Assembly: GCA_027318915.1 (NCBI GenBank)
Contig: DAHVOH010000002.1
Span: forward strand, 1 to 64,000
Source of the DNA: Clostridiales bacterium
GTDB lineage: Bacteria > Bacillota_E > Sulfobacillia > Sulfobacillales > JAIMBI01
Reading direction: 5' to 3'
DNA length: 64,000 nucleotides
This document shows positions 8,790-17,343 of this stretch, in pieces. The position numbers and the translations under genes were made by a program. Every line of letters begins with the position of its first letter. Within the stretch, counting starts at the first letter, position 1. The notes beneath the pieces are model-generated. The model saw only the letters and a program-made list of their open reading frames with translations, did no database searches and was not told where the DNA came from.

Positions 8790-9776
8790 ATGCCGCGGTC
8801 GCGCAAGTCGCCGTCGCTGAGCCCCGAGGTCCTGAAGCGGATGTACTATTTCATGGCGTTGACCCGCGCGTTGGACGAGCGCGAGTGGATCTTGAACCGC
8901 CAGGGCAAGGCCCCTTTCGTCATATCCGGGCAAGGGCATGAAGCAGCCCAAGTCGGAGCCGCCATGGCACTGGATACGGCGGTGGACATCGTCTGTCCCT
9001 ACTATCGGGACATGGGTGTGGTGCTGGTGTTTGGGATGACGCCGCGCGAAATCATGAGCGGCCTGTTGGCGCGCACGACCGACCCCAGTTCGGGCGGTCG
9101 GCAGATGCCCTCGCATTGGGGCGAGAGAGCCCGTCACATCATCACCGGCTCTTCGCCGGTGGCGACGCAGATTTTGCACGCCGCGGGCACGGCGTTGGCT
9201 TCGCAGATGAAGGGCGAAGCGGCCGTGTCGGCTGCCTTCTTCGGGGAAGGCTCGTCAAACCAGGGAGAGTTCCACGAAGGCCTGAACTTTGCATCCGTGC
9301 GGCGGCTGCCCGTGCTGTTCATCTGTGAGAATAACGGGTACGCGATCTCCGTGCCCCAGGCCAAACAGTTTGCCGTCGACAGCGTGGCGACACGGGCGGC
9401 GGGCTATGGGATCCCCGGCATCGCGGTGGACGGACTGGACCCCGTCGCCGTCTACGAGGCGACCCGGGCGGCGGCCGAGCGGGCCCGACGGGGGGAGGGA
9501 CCAAGCCTGCTGGAGTTCAAGACGGTGCGCTTGACGTCGCATTCCAGCGACGACGACGACCGCACCTATCGGCCGGCGGAAGAGTTGAAGCGGGAGCGCG
9601 CCGAGGATCCGCTGCCGCGCTTTCGCCAGCGGCTGGAAGATCTGGGCATTTGGGATGAGGAGCAGGAAACGGCCCAGAGGAAGAAGATTCGCGCTGAGGT
9701 CGACGACGCCACCCGGTTTGCCGAGGCGGCTCCGGTGCCCGACCCCGAGACGTTGCTGCTCAACGTGTATGCTTAA
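8790..9776 (+). CDS. 2-oxoacid dehydrogenase E1 alpha subunit, copy 1
   Basis: 328-aa thiamine-diphosphate subunit. The ThDP/Mg motif reads GEGSSNQGEF, ending in ENNGYAIS about 30 residues later. GEG in place of GDG is the form of branched-chain 2-oxoacid dehydrogenases. HSSDDDDRTYR near residue 250 is the phosphorylation-loop region of that family. AAGGAG precedes the ATG. It is directly followed by a second, clearly paralogous E1 alpha, an unusual arrangement with a single E1 beta. Substrate (branched-chain 2-oxoacids or another) is inferred from the motif form. Confidence 0.93.
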   Translation: MPRSRKSPSLSPEVLKRMYYFMALTRALDEREWILNRQGKAPFVISGQGHEAAQVGAAMALDTAVDIVCPYYRDMGVVLVFGMTPREIMSGLLARTTDPSSGGRQMPSHWGERARHIITGSSPVATQILHAAGTALASQMKGEAAVSAAFFGEGSSNQGEFHEGLNFASVRRLPVLFICENNGYAISVPQAKQFAVDSVATRAAGYGIPGIAVDGLDPVAVYEATRAAAERARRGEGPSLLEFKTVRLTSHSSDDDDRTYRPAEELKRERAEDPLPRFRQRLEDLGIWDEEQETAQRKKIRAEVDDATRFAEAAPVPDPETLLLNVYA

Positions 9777-9809
9777 CGGCCGGCGGTAACAGAGGAAAGG
9801 AGCATCGCG

Positions 9810-10811
9810 GTGGCGAGAACAGCAGTGAAGGGATTGCCGAAATCCCTCACCCCGGAAGTGTTGGAGGATATCTACTATCATATGGTCCTGTCGCGGGCGC
9901 TGGACGACCGGATGTGGATCTTGAATCGTTTGGGCCGCGCACCGGTGGTCTATTCGTCCAACGGGCACGAAGCCGTGCAGGTGGCGAGCGCATTCGCGTT
10001 GGATCGGGGCCGCGACTGGGTGGTCCCCTATTATCGTGATTTGGCCTTGATGGTGGCGATGGGGATGACTCCCCGTGAAATCTTCCTGCACTTGTTGGCA
10101 CGGGCCGACGATCCCAACTCCGGCGGACGGCAGATGCCGGCCCACTGGGGTTTGAAACGGCTCAACATCCTCACCACGGGGTCGGTCGTGATCACCCAGA
10201 TGCTGCATGCCGCCGGACTGGCCATGGGGGCGAAAGCCCGGCACGAGGACACGGTGGCCGTGGCGTACTTCGGGGAAGGATCCACGTCGCAGGGAGAGTT
10301 CCACGAGGCGCTCAACATCGCTTCGGTCTGGAAGTTGCCGGTCGTCTACGTGAATGAGAACAACGGATACGCCATTTCCGTTCCGCAGCGCAAGCAGATG
10401 GCGGTGGCGGACGTGGCGGCCCGCGCGCAGGGCTATGGGATTCCGGGTGTGGTGGTGGACGGACAGGATCCCATCAAAGTCTACGAGGTCATGAGCGCGG
10501 CGGTGGCGCGGGCGCGCCGGGGCGAGGGTCCCACGCTGATTGAAGCCAAAACCTACCGCTTTGTCCCGCATTCCAGTGATGACGACGACCGGGCCTACCG
10601 CTCCCGGGAAGAAGTGGCCGAACATAAGAAGTTTGACCCCTTGGTGACGTTTCAGGCCACGTTGCGCGAGCTCGGCATCTTGGACGACCAAAAGCTGGAG
10701 GCTATGCAGAAGCGGGCACGGGCAGCGGTTGACGATGCCACCCAGTTTGCCGAAAAGGCGGCCGAGCCGGATCCCGCGACTCTGCTGAAGCATGTGTACT
10801 ACGGGGACTGA
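9810..10811 (+). CDS. 2-oxoacid dehydrogenase E1 alpha subunit, copy 2
   Basis: 333 aa, paralogue of the preceding gene along its whole length. Both share GGRQMPxHWG, the ENNGYAISVPQ segment and HSSDDDDRxYR. Its ThDP motif is GEGSTSQGEF. The GTG start is supported by AAAGGAG 8 nt upstream and lies 33 nt after the first copy. Differences are concentrated in the region after YYRD and around the motif: VATQILHAAG in copy 1, VITQMLHAAG here. Both copies look intact, so they may form alternative E1 heterotetramers with different substrate preference. Confidence 0.93.
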   Translation: MARTAVKGLPKSLTPEVLEDIYYHMVLSRALDDRMWILNRLGRAPVVYSSNGHEAVQVASAFALDRGRDWVVPYYRDLALMVAMGMTPREIFLHLLARADDPNSGGRQMPAHWGLKRLNILTTGSVVITQMLHAAGLAMGAKARHEDTVAVAYFGEGSTSQGEFHEALNIASVWKLPVVYVNENNGYAISVPQRKQMAVADVAARAQGYGIPGVVVDGQDPIKVYEVMSAAVARARRGEGPTLIEAKTYRFVPHSSDDDDRAYRSREEVAEHKKFDPLVTFQATLRELGILDDQKLEAMQKRARAAVDDATQFAEKAAEPDPATLLKHVYYGD

Positions 10812-10937
10812 CGGGGACCGGCCGCGAAGCGGACTGGGGCGACGATGGCTCGGTGACGTGCGCGGTCCGGCGGGCGGCAGGGTCCTAAAGAATTGGGAAT
10901 GGCCCACCGGCCATTAACCCGGGAGGCAAGAACAGGC

Positions 10938-11921
10938 ATGGCGGTCATGACGTATCTGGAGGCGGTGCGGGAGACGCTTCGTCAGGAAATGCGCCGCGAT
11001 CCCCGGATTATCATCTACGGGGAAGACGTGGGCGTTCGAGGCGGCGTATTTCGGGTGACGGAAGGCTTGCAGGCGGAATTTGGCGAGGAGCGGGTAATGG
11101 ACTCGCCGTTGGCCGAGGCCGCGATTGTGGGCACCGCCATCGGGGCGGCATTGAATGGGCTAAGGCCCGTGCCCGAGATTCAGTTTGCGGACTTCATCTT
11201 TCCGGCTTTCAACCAGATTGTGGAGGAAGCGGCTCGGATTCGTTACCGCTCCAATGGAGACTTCGGAGTCCCGATGGTGATCCGGGCCCCATACGGCGGC
11301 GGCATTCACGGCGCGTTGTACCATTCCCAGAGCGTCGAGGCCTTCTTCGCCCATGTGCCCGGATTGAAAGTGGTGATGCCGTCCACTCCTTACGATGTGA
11401 AGGGCCTGTTGGCGGCATCCATCGAAGACGAGGATCCGGTGCTGTTCTTGGAGCACAAAGGCGCGTACCGCTCCATCCGGGGCGAGGTGCCCGAGGAGCG
11501 CTACCTCATCCCCCTGGGCCAGGCGGACATCAAGCGCAGCGGCACCGATGTGAGCATCATCTCTTGGGGCATGACCGTCAATTTCTCTCTTTCGGCGGCG
11601 GAAGAGCTGGCCAAAGAAGGCATATCGGTCGAGGTGCTGGATCTGCGCACGCTGCGCCCGCTCGATGTGGAGGCGGTCCTCACCACCGCGCGGAAGACGG
11701 GCAAAGTGATGGTGGTGCACGAGGACAACCTCACCGGGGGATTTGGCGGCGAGATCAGTGCGCTCATTGCCGAGCACGCTCTGTTTGATCTGGATGCGCC
11801 CATCGTGCGCGTGGCCGGCCCGGACGTCCCGGCGATGCCGTATGCCCCGACGCTGGAGCATGCATTCATGGTGACGCCGGACAAGATCGCGGCCGCGGCC
11901 CGGAAACAGGCGAAGTTTTAA
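10938..11921 (+). CDS. 2-oxoacid dehydrogenase E1 beta subunit
   Basis: 327-aa transketolase-like subunit that completes the E1 active site. Typical segments are GEDVGVRGGVFRVT near the N-terminus, the partner-interface SPLAEAAIVG and IQFADFI, and the C-terminal transketolase domain with LRTLRPLD and GGFGGEI. ATG at 10938 is taken rather than 10893 because the conserved MTYLEAVRE start follows at once and GGGAGG lies upstream. Only one beta gene serves both alpha genes. Confidence 0.94.
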   Translation: MAVMTYLEAVRETLRQEMRRDPRIIIYGEDVGVRGGVFRVTEGLQAEFGEERVMDSPLAEAAIVGTAIGAALNGLRPVPEIQFADFIFPAFNQIVEEAARIRYRSNGDFGVPMVIRAPYGGGIHGALYHSQSVEAFFAHVPGLKVVMPSTPYDVKGLLAASIEDEDPVLFLEHKGAYRSIRGEVPEERYLIPLGQADIKRSGTDVSIISWGMTVNFSLSAAEELAKEGISVEVLDLRTLRPLDVEAVLTTARKTGKVMVVHEDNLTGGFGGEISALIAEHALFDLDAPIVRVAGPDVPAMPYAPTLEHAFMVTPDKIAAAARKQAKF

Positions 11922-11978
11922 TCGCCGGGGTCGGTGTGCGGGCTCACGGAGCGTGGGCCGAGGCTTTAGGAGGCTAAG

Positions 11979-13301
11979 ATGGCTCTGCAAAAAGTATTGA
12001 TGCCGCAGTTGGGCGAGAGTGTCACCGAGGGCACCATCGGCCAGTGGCTCAAGAAACCCGGCGACCAGGTGGAGGAATACGAATCGTTGCTGGAGGTGCT
12101 GACCGACAAGGTCAACGCCGAGGTGCCCTCGCCGGCGGCGGGCATTGTCCGCACCCTGCTGGTGGAAGAAGGCCAGACGGTGCCGGTGGGAACCGCCATT
12201 GCCGAGCTGGAGGTGGCGGGCGAGGAGGAGGCTCCCGGCCCGGCGCAAGAGAGTGCGCCGCTGCCGGCCGCGCCCGCTCCGGCCCCGGCTCCCGCTCCGG
12301 CCCCGGCTCCCGCGCCATCGGTTGCCGTCGAGCCGGCGGCGCCGCCGGTCAAGCGGCCGGATGGCGTGCGATACAGTCCGGCGGTGCGCCGATTGGCCGA
12401 GGAGCACGGGTTGGACCCCGGTCAGGTGCCCGGCACCGGTGCGGGCGGGCGGGTGACGCGCAACGACGTGCGCCAGTTCCTGGAACACGGACCGGCCGTG
12501 CCGCCGGCGCCGGTGGTGACGGCGCCGGTTTCGACCCCGTCGGGACCGGTGGTTTCGGCGCCCGCGGGGACGATGGCCGCAGGAGCGCCGGCGCAGGTGG
12601 ACGAGGAGGACGTCCTCGTGCCGGTGACTCAGATTCGCCGCGTGATTGCCGAGCGAATGGTGCGGTCCAAGCAGACGGTGCCGCATGCCTGGCTGATGGT
12701 GGAGGCCGACGTGAGCGGGCTGGTGGCGCTGCGCGAGCGTCAGAAGGACGCGTTCCGAGCCCGCGAAGGCGTGTCCTTGACGTATCTGCCCTTCATGGTA
12801 AGAGCGGTGGCGGAGGCCCTCCGAGCCGTTCCGGTCATGAACGCGCAGTGGAACGGCGACAGCATCGTGATGAAGAAGCGCATCAATGTGGGTATCGCGG
12901 CGGCGACCGACCGGGGGCTCATCGTCCCGGTGATCAAGGACGCCGACCAGCTGAATGTGTTGGGGCTGGCCCATAAGACGCAGGATCTCACACGGCGCGC
13001 GCGCGTCGGTAAACTGACCATGGATGACCTGTCCGGGGGCACGTTCACGGTGGACAACACCGGCGCCGTCGGCACCATCCTCACCTATCCGGTCATCAAT
13101 GCGCCGGAAGTGGGCATTGTGACCATGGAGTCAATCGTCAAGCGACCGGTGGTTGTCGGCGATGCCATCGCCGTACGGTCGATGGTGAACCTGTGCTTGT
13201 CCTTTGACCATCGCGTGGTGGATGGTGCCGAGGCGGCATTGTTCGTCAACACGGTGAAAAAGTCGCTGGAGGCCATCGGGGCCGACAGCCCCATCAGTTA
13301 G
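11979..13301 (+). CDS. Dihydrolipoamide acyltransferase (E2) of a 2-oxoacid dehydrogenase complex
   Basis: 440-aa complex core. One N-terminal lipoyl domain carries the lipoylated Lys in LTDKVNAE (about residue 42). An Ala-Pro linker spans about residues 88-112. The peripheral-subunit-binding domain runs from YSPAVRRLAEEHGLD to GRVTRNDV. The catalytic domain ends with the CoA-acyltransferase motif HRVVDG in SFDHRVVDGAEAA. AGGAGG precedes the ATG. lipA and lipB follow in the same direction, which fits cofactor supply to this lipoyl domain. Confidence 0.96.
   Translation: MALQKVLMPQLGESVTEGTIGQWLKKPGDQVEEYESLLEVLTDKVNAEVPSPAAGIVRTLLVEEGQTVPVGTAIAELEVAGEEEAPGPAQESAPLPAAPAPAPAPAPAPAPAPSVAVEPAAPPVKRPDGVRYSPAVRRLAEEHGLDPGQVPGTGAGGRVTRNDVRQFLEHGPAVPPAPVVTAPVSTPSGPVVSAPAGTMAAGAPAQVDEEDVLVPVTQIRRVIAERMVRSKQTVPHAWLMVEADVSGLVALRERQKDAFRAREGVSLTYLPFMVRAVAEALRAVPVMNAQWNGDSIVMKKRINVGIAAATDRGLIVPVIKDADQLNVLGLAHKTQDLTRRARVGKLTMDDLSGGTFTVDNTGAVGTILTYPVINAPEVGIVTMESIVKRPVVVGDAIAVRSMVNLCLSFDHRVVDGAEAALFVNTVKKSLEAIGADSPIS
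12273..12308 (+). repeat. Two perfect 18-bp tandem units in the E2 linker
   Basis: Two identical 18-nt units encode the Ala-Pro linker of E2. Such low-complexity flexible linkers are normal in E2 proteins and can vary in length by slippage. Confidence 0.85.
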
Positions 13302-13373
13302 CCGCGTCGCGTTTCCGCTTCGGCGCTGAGAATGGCGGCCGAACGGACGGACGCAGCCGGGGGGAGGATCGCA

Positions 13374-14294
13374 ATGGAGCCGTTGCCGCTGCCGGTGGTG
13401 CATGGGGATCGCGCCGCCCAGCCCCTTCAGGCCAAGGTGCTGCCACCCTGGCTGAAAGTGAAGTTGTCCAACGGGCCCAACTTTCTGGAGCTCAAACAGT
13501 TGATGCGGGCCGAATCCCTGCACACCGTGTGCGAGGAGGCCCGGTGCCCCAATGTGTACGAGTGCTGGGAAGAGCGCACGGCCACGTTTTTGATCCTGGG
13601 CGACGTATGCACGCGCAACTGCGGGTTCTGCGCCATCACCACCGGGCGACCGACCTGGAATGATCCGGATGAGCCGCGGCGGGTGGCGGAAACCGTGGAG
13701 CGGCTAGGACTTCGCCACGTCGTCATCACTTCGGTGACGCGCGACGACCTGCCGGACGGGGGCGCGGCGATCTTTCGCGGCTGCATCGAAGAAATCCGGC
13801 AGCGCTTACCCGATTGCGGCGTGGAGGTGCTGATCCCGGATCTGATGGGGAACTGGGACGCCCTGGCGGAGATTGTCGCGGCGCGGCCGGACATTCTCAA
13901 TCACAACACCGAGTCGGTGCCCCGTTTGTATCGCCGCGTGCGGCCCAAGGCCAAGCTGGAGCGAACCTTGGAGCTGCTGCGGCGCGTGAAGGAACAGGAC
14001 CCGGACATGGTCACCAAGTCCGGCATCATGGTGGGGTTGGGCGAAACGTACGACGAAATCCTGGATGTTTGCCGGTCCCTGCGGGCTCAGGACGTAGACA
14101 TTCTGACCGTGGGTCAGTACATGCGGCCGGACCTGAAGCATTTGCCGGTGGATCGCTACTACACGCCGGAGGAATTTGCCACCATCAGGCGGGACACCAT
14201 GGCCATGGGCTTTCGCCATGTGGAGTCGGGACCCCTGGTGCGCAGCTCTTACCACGCGGCCAATCACATCCCGTGGCGGGAGCCGGCGCGATGA
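13374..14294 (+). CDS. lipA: Lipoyl synthase
   Basis: 306-aa radical-SAM enzyme inserting two sulfurs into octanoyl-protein. It shows the auxiliary-cluster cysteines CEEARCPNVYEC and the radical-SAM CTRNCGFCAI (CxxxCxxC). The C-terminal SSYHA segment contains the conserved RSSY. ATG at 13374 follows GGGGAGG closely; the upstream in-frame ATG at 13332 lacks a ribosome site. It overlaps lipB by ATGA. Confidence 0.97.
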   Translation: MEPLPLPVVHGDRAAQPLQAKVLPPWLKVKLSNGPNFLELKQLMRAESLHTVCEEARCPNVYECWEERTATFLILGDVCTRNCGFCAITTGRPTWNDPDEPRRVAETVERLGLRHVVITSVTRDDLPDGGAAIFRGCIEEIRQRLPDCGVEVLIPDLMGNWDALAEIVAARPDILNHNTESVPRLYRRVRPKAKLERTLELLRRVKEQDPDMVTKSGIMVGLGETYDEILDVCRSLRAQDVDILTVGQYMRPDLKHLPVDRYYTPEEFATIRRDTMAMGFRHVESGPLVRSSYHAANHIPWREPAR

Positions 14295-14989
14295 GCCGTC
14301 ATGCCGGCCTTTTGGTGGACTTGGGCCACCTGGAATACCAAGCCGCCTGGGAATGGCAGCGTCGCGTCCACCGCGCCGTGCGGGACGGGCGGCTTCCCGA
14401 CACCGTGCTGCTGGTGGAACACCCCCCCGTGTACACGATTGGCCGGGGCGCTTTCGGCAGCCGTGCCAATGTCCTGATCCCGGATGCGGTTCGGGAAGCC
14501 ATGGGCATCGCCCTCTATGAGGTGGACCGAGGCGGAGACGTCACCTACCATGGACCCGGACAACAGGTGGGCTACCCGATCCTGCATCTCGACCGGCATG
14601 GCGACGACCTGCTCGTGTACTTGCGCGATTTGGAGGAAGTGTTCGTGCGGGTTCTGGGCGACTTTGGCATTGGAGGGAGCCGCATGCCCCCGCATACCGG
14701 TGTTTGGGCGGGTGAGGAGAAAGTGGTGGCGATCGGGGTGAAAGCTTCGGGCCGTGTGACCATGCATGGGTTTGCGCTCAATGTCGACCCGGATCTGAGC
14801 CACTTTGCGGGCATCATCCCCTGTGGGATTCAAGACAAAGGGGTGACCTCGCTGGCGCGCCTCCTGGGACGGCCCCTCACGCTGTCCGCCGTGCGGCCGT
14901 CGGTGAGCGCACGACTGGCTGAAGTGCTGGATCTGGATTTGTCGGACACGCCGGTCGAAAGCTTGGAGGATTGGGCGGTGGCCCTGTGA
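14291..14989 (+). CDS. lipB: Octanoyl-[ACP]:protein N-octanoyltransferase
   Basis: 232-aa enzyme transferring octanoate from acyl carrier protein to apo-lipoyl domains. It shows RGGDVTYHGPGQ, KVVAIGVK with the catalytic Lys, and IIPCGI with the catalytic Cys. The start is the ATG of an ATGA overlap with lipA, implying translational coupling. LipB-LipA beside the dehydrogenase gives the operon its own lipoylation route. Confidence 0.96.
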   Translation: MSRHAGLLVDLGHLEYQAAWEWQRRVHRAVRDGRLPDTVLLVEHPPVYTIGRGAFGSRANVLIPDAVREAMGIALYEVDRGGDVTYHGPGQQVGYPILHLDRHGDDLLVYLRDLEEVFVRVLGDFGIGGSRMPPHTGVWAGEEKVVAIGVKASGRVTMHGFALNVDPDLSHFAGIIPCGIQDKGVTSLARLLGRPLTLSAVRPSVSARLAEVLDLDLSDTPVESLEDWAVAL

Positions 14990-15029
14990 GCGGGGATGTG
15001 GGTCGTGGTCCGGAAGGATCGAACCCGCG

Positions 15030-15884
15030 GTGAGCACGCGTTTGGTGCAGGTGGATGTTTTTGCGGCCAAGCCGTTGGGAGGCAATCCCCTGGCGGTGTT
15101 TGTCAACCCGCCCCCTGTGGAGACGGAGCGGATGCAGGCCTGGGCGCGCGAAATGAATTTGTCGGAAACGACCTTCGCATGGGTGGACACGCCGCAGCGC
15201 TATCGGGTCCGTATCTTTACACCCGCGCATGAACTGCCCTTTGCCGGCCATCCAACGTTGGGCACGGCCGCGGTTCTGCATACGCTGGGCTTGATTGAGG
15301 ACCGGGTCATCCAGGTTTCTGCCAGCGGGGAGACCGAGTGCTGGCGCGATGAGCGCGGTGTCTGGTGGCTGGCACCGACCGAGGGCCGGGTAGGTCCGGT
15401 TGTCTCACCGACGGCGGCGTCCGAGGCGCTGGGCGTGCCTCTGGGTTGGATCTCCGATGATCGGCCGCCTCAGATCATGTGGGCGGGGCTGACATTTCTG
15501 CTCGTCAACATTCCCGCCGCCCAGATCCCCGAACTGGATCCCCCGTTCTCCCGCATGCGGACGATCCTGGAATCTTTGCCCGACAAGCCCGGAGGCTTGT
15601 ACGTGTGGGCGCCCGACGGTCCCGGCAAGATTCGGGCGCGAGGATTCGCGCCGGGATACGGCGTGAATGAGGATCCGGCAACGGGCAGCGCCGTGGCCGA
15701 CTTGGGCTGGTACTTGGTCGGGGCGGCCGGGGTCACGGAGCCCGTCGCCTACCGAGTGCGCCAAGGGGCTGAGGTTGGCCGTCCGTCGGAGGTGCATCTG
15801 GCGCTGAACCTGGGCCCGACACGCCGCGTGCAGGTGGGTGGACAGGTGCTGCTGGTGTTTCAAGCCCGCATCGAGAACTTATGA
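15030..15884 (+). CDS. PhzF family protein (isomerase/epimerase fold)
   Basis: 284 aa. PhzF signatures are visible: GGNPLAVF near residue 18, the catalytic Glu in LSETTFAW, FAGHPTLG, and GYGVNEDPATGSA with the conserved Asp near residue 210. The family includes trans-2,3-dihydro-3-hydroxyanthranilate isomerase and many isomerases of unknown substrate. GTG start at 15030. It is the last gene of the dehydrogenase block, 40 nt after lipB; the functional link is unclear. Confidence 0.88.
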   Translation: MSTRLVQVDVFAAKPLGGNPLAVFVNPPPVETERMQAWAREMNLSETTFAWVDTPQRYRVRIFTPAHELPFAGHPTLGTAAVLHTLGLIEDRVIQVSASGETECWRDERGVWWLAPTEGRVGPVVSPTAASEALGVPLGWISDDRPPQIMWAGLTFLLVNIPAAQIPELDPPFSRMRTILESLPDKPGGLYVWAPDGPGKIRARGFAPGYGVNEDPATGSAVADLGWYLVGAAGVTEPVAYRVRQGAEVGRPSEVHLALNLGPTRRVQVGGQVLLVFQARIENL

Positions 15885-15891
15885 CGTCCAC

Positions 15892-15908
15892 GCGACCCCG
15901 CGGGTCGC
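15892..15908 (+). terminator. Short GC stem-loop after the phzF-like gene
   Basis: A perfect 7-bp stem GCGACCC/GGGTCGC with a 3-nt loop lies 8 nt after the stop codon. There is no U-run, so termination is only possible. Confidence 0.35.
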
Positions 15909-16829
15909 AAGCGTCCTCACTGTCCCGATAAGCAGGGCGTGGGTGGTGATCCATCCCGAACGTGGCCGCGGACAATCGGATCGGGTCGCTCAGGCGGTGA
16001 GCGCGCCATGTACCGCTCGCGCGTCCAAGCGACCACGAAACGAAAACCGTAACGCCGGAGTGTGGTGTCCCGGGTGAATCCGGGCAGGGCGGGCAGGCTG
16101 GCGACCTCATCCGGCAAGAACCGGGCGAGGGTGGGGAGGGTACGGCTCACCGGGGTTTCGGCCACCTGGACCACTGGTGGAGAAACGACGAAACCGGCAG
16201 AGCGAGGTGCTATCTCTTCGCTGGGGCCCCCGTCACCTCCCAACCCCTCGCCGCCACCGTCGGCGTTGGCCCCGCGGGGGCCAACCAGGGCTAGGCCGAG
16301 GACGCGGTCCGCGTCGCGGACCGTGAGGGACCTTGGTATCGAGCCAGGCAGACGGGTAGACCGTCTCGAGGGGGCGGGTACGCAAGGCCGTGGCCCGTTC
16401 AGACCGGCCCTGACCGCGCGCCGAGACCGCCGACCGGCGGATTCCCGCGGTTCCCAGGGCCGGGCCGACGCGTCGACGTTTCGGGGGCTCACGCCCAGCC
16501 TCGGCGCGTCCGGCACCCCGGCGGTCAGGGCTTGGGCGCTTCGCCGCCGGGGTCCCAGAACTTCGGGGACGCCGGTGCCCTGCCGCAGCTGGGGAATCGC
16601 CCGGGGGACCGGGCTCAGCCGGGTGGCCGTGGCGCTGCGGGGTCCGGATCTCGGTGCGGCCGTACCGGGCGACCCTATCTGGGCCGTGACGGCGCCCTCC
16701 ATGAGCGGCTGGAGACATGGCTCGCGGGTGTCGTCCAGAAACGCGGTCTGAAGAGCGGAACTCATCTTGTTCGGCTCGCGTCCTCGGTCTCGGCGCCTTC
16801 CTCGGAGACCGAGCGGGCTGGGGCCTCTC
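15909..16829. other. Gene-poor stretch
   Basis: About 920 bases with overlapping long open frames on both strands, all Arg/Gly/Pro/Ser-rich with no ribosome sites or recognisable domains. I see no supported gene here. Confidence 0.5.
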
Positions 16830-16897
16830 TAGACAACTTCTGCCCGTCCACGGATCCCGCTGCCCAGTTTGACGCCACGCGACTGGCCTCTATTCCG
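16830..16897 (+). repeat. 68-bp direct repeat, copy A
   Basis: By hand alignment this matches 20508-20575 in the same orientation at about 62 of 68 positions. It begins TAGACAACTTCTG and ends CTATTCCG. It runs into the start of the YgjP-like pseudogene. The pair brackets the pseudogene, MFS gene and serine hydrolase gene. Confidence 0.8.
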
Positions 16898-17242
16898 GCC
16901 GTCGTACGCGATGCCTTGACGCGCTGGTTTGATGCGGATGCGCTTTTGCGGGGGCGGGTCCACGCGTTGGTGGAGCGAATCGGACGGCGCCCCGCCCGGA
17001 TCACCAGGCGCGAATAGCGGAGTCGGTGGGAAGTTTTCCGCGTCGACGGCTTGATCGGATTCAAGTGGGGCCTCATCCAGGCTCCCTTGCCTGTCGTCGA
17101 CTATGTTGTGGGACACGAATTGGTCCATCTCATCCATCCGCATCAGCAGGCCGCGTTCTGAACCGCGCTGTCGGCGGTGGTGGCCGATGCGGACGCGGCG
17201 TGGACATGGCTTCGGGACCATGGCGGTGTCCTCTCTGGGTGA
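16888..17242 (+). pseudogene. Decayed YgjP-type (DUF45) zinc metallopeptidase
   Basis: One frame reads through TRWFDADALLRGRVHALVERIG, then RRPARITRRE, TAG (17015-17017), RSRWEVFRVDGLIGFKWGLI, QAPLPVVDYVVGHELVHLIH, TGA (17159-17161), then TALSAVVADADAAWTWLRDH up to TGA at 17240. This matches the C-terminal two thirds of the YgjP family: the ITVRDxRSRWGSC region, the WRLIxAPxxVxDYVVxHELAHL zinc site (HELVH intact here) and the closing FWxxL...WLRxxG. Each internal stop sits where the family has a sense codon (the TGA falls on the conserved Trp). No N-terminal half is present. It is therefore a remnant. Confidence 0.75.
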
Positions 17243-17343
17243 GGCGCCGCGACGGGATCGCCGTAGGCCTCAGCGGAGCCGACCGCGCGGCGGGCCCGCC
17301 CGTTTCGGCGGTCCGGTCCCCGGTAGACCGTGCTCCGACTCTG

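Noticed and set aside
9255..10907. Reverse open frame of 550 codons over both E1-alpha genes
   Set aside because: Antisense to two firmly identified genes; its internal repetition just mirrors the E1-alpha duplication.
11160..12974. Long reverse open frame of 604 codons over E1-beta and E2
   Set aside because: Composition is His/Arg/Gly-rich and it lies antisense to two certain genes; a GC-rich shadow.
15008..15030. tRNA T-arm-like GTTCGATCC on the reverse strand
   Set aside because: No matching acceptor stem, D-arm or anticodon arm around it, and it overlaps the lipB-phzF junction.
16062..16765. Overlapping frames of 229 and 282 codons upstream of repeat A
   Set aside because: Arg/Gly/Pro/Ser-rich, no start signals, no recognisable domain on either strand.
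16532..17017. Intact 161-codon gene ending at 17017
   Set aside because: Its last third continues in frame past the TAG as a YgjP-type protein, so it is part of a pseudogene; the first two thirds show no coding evidence.
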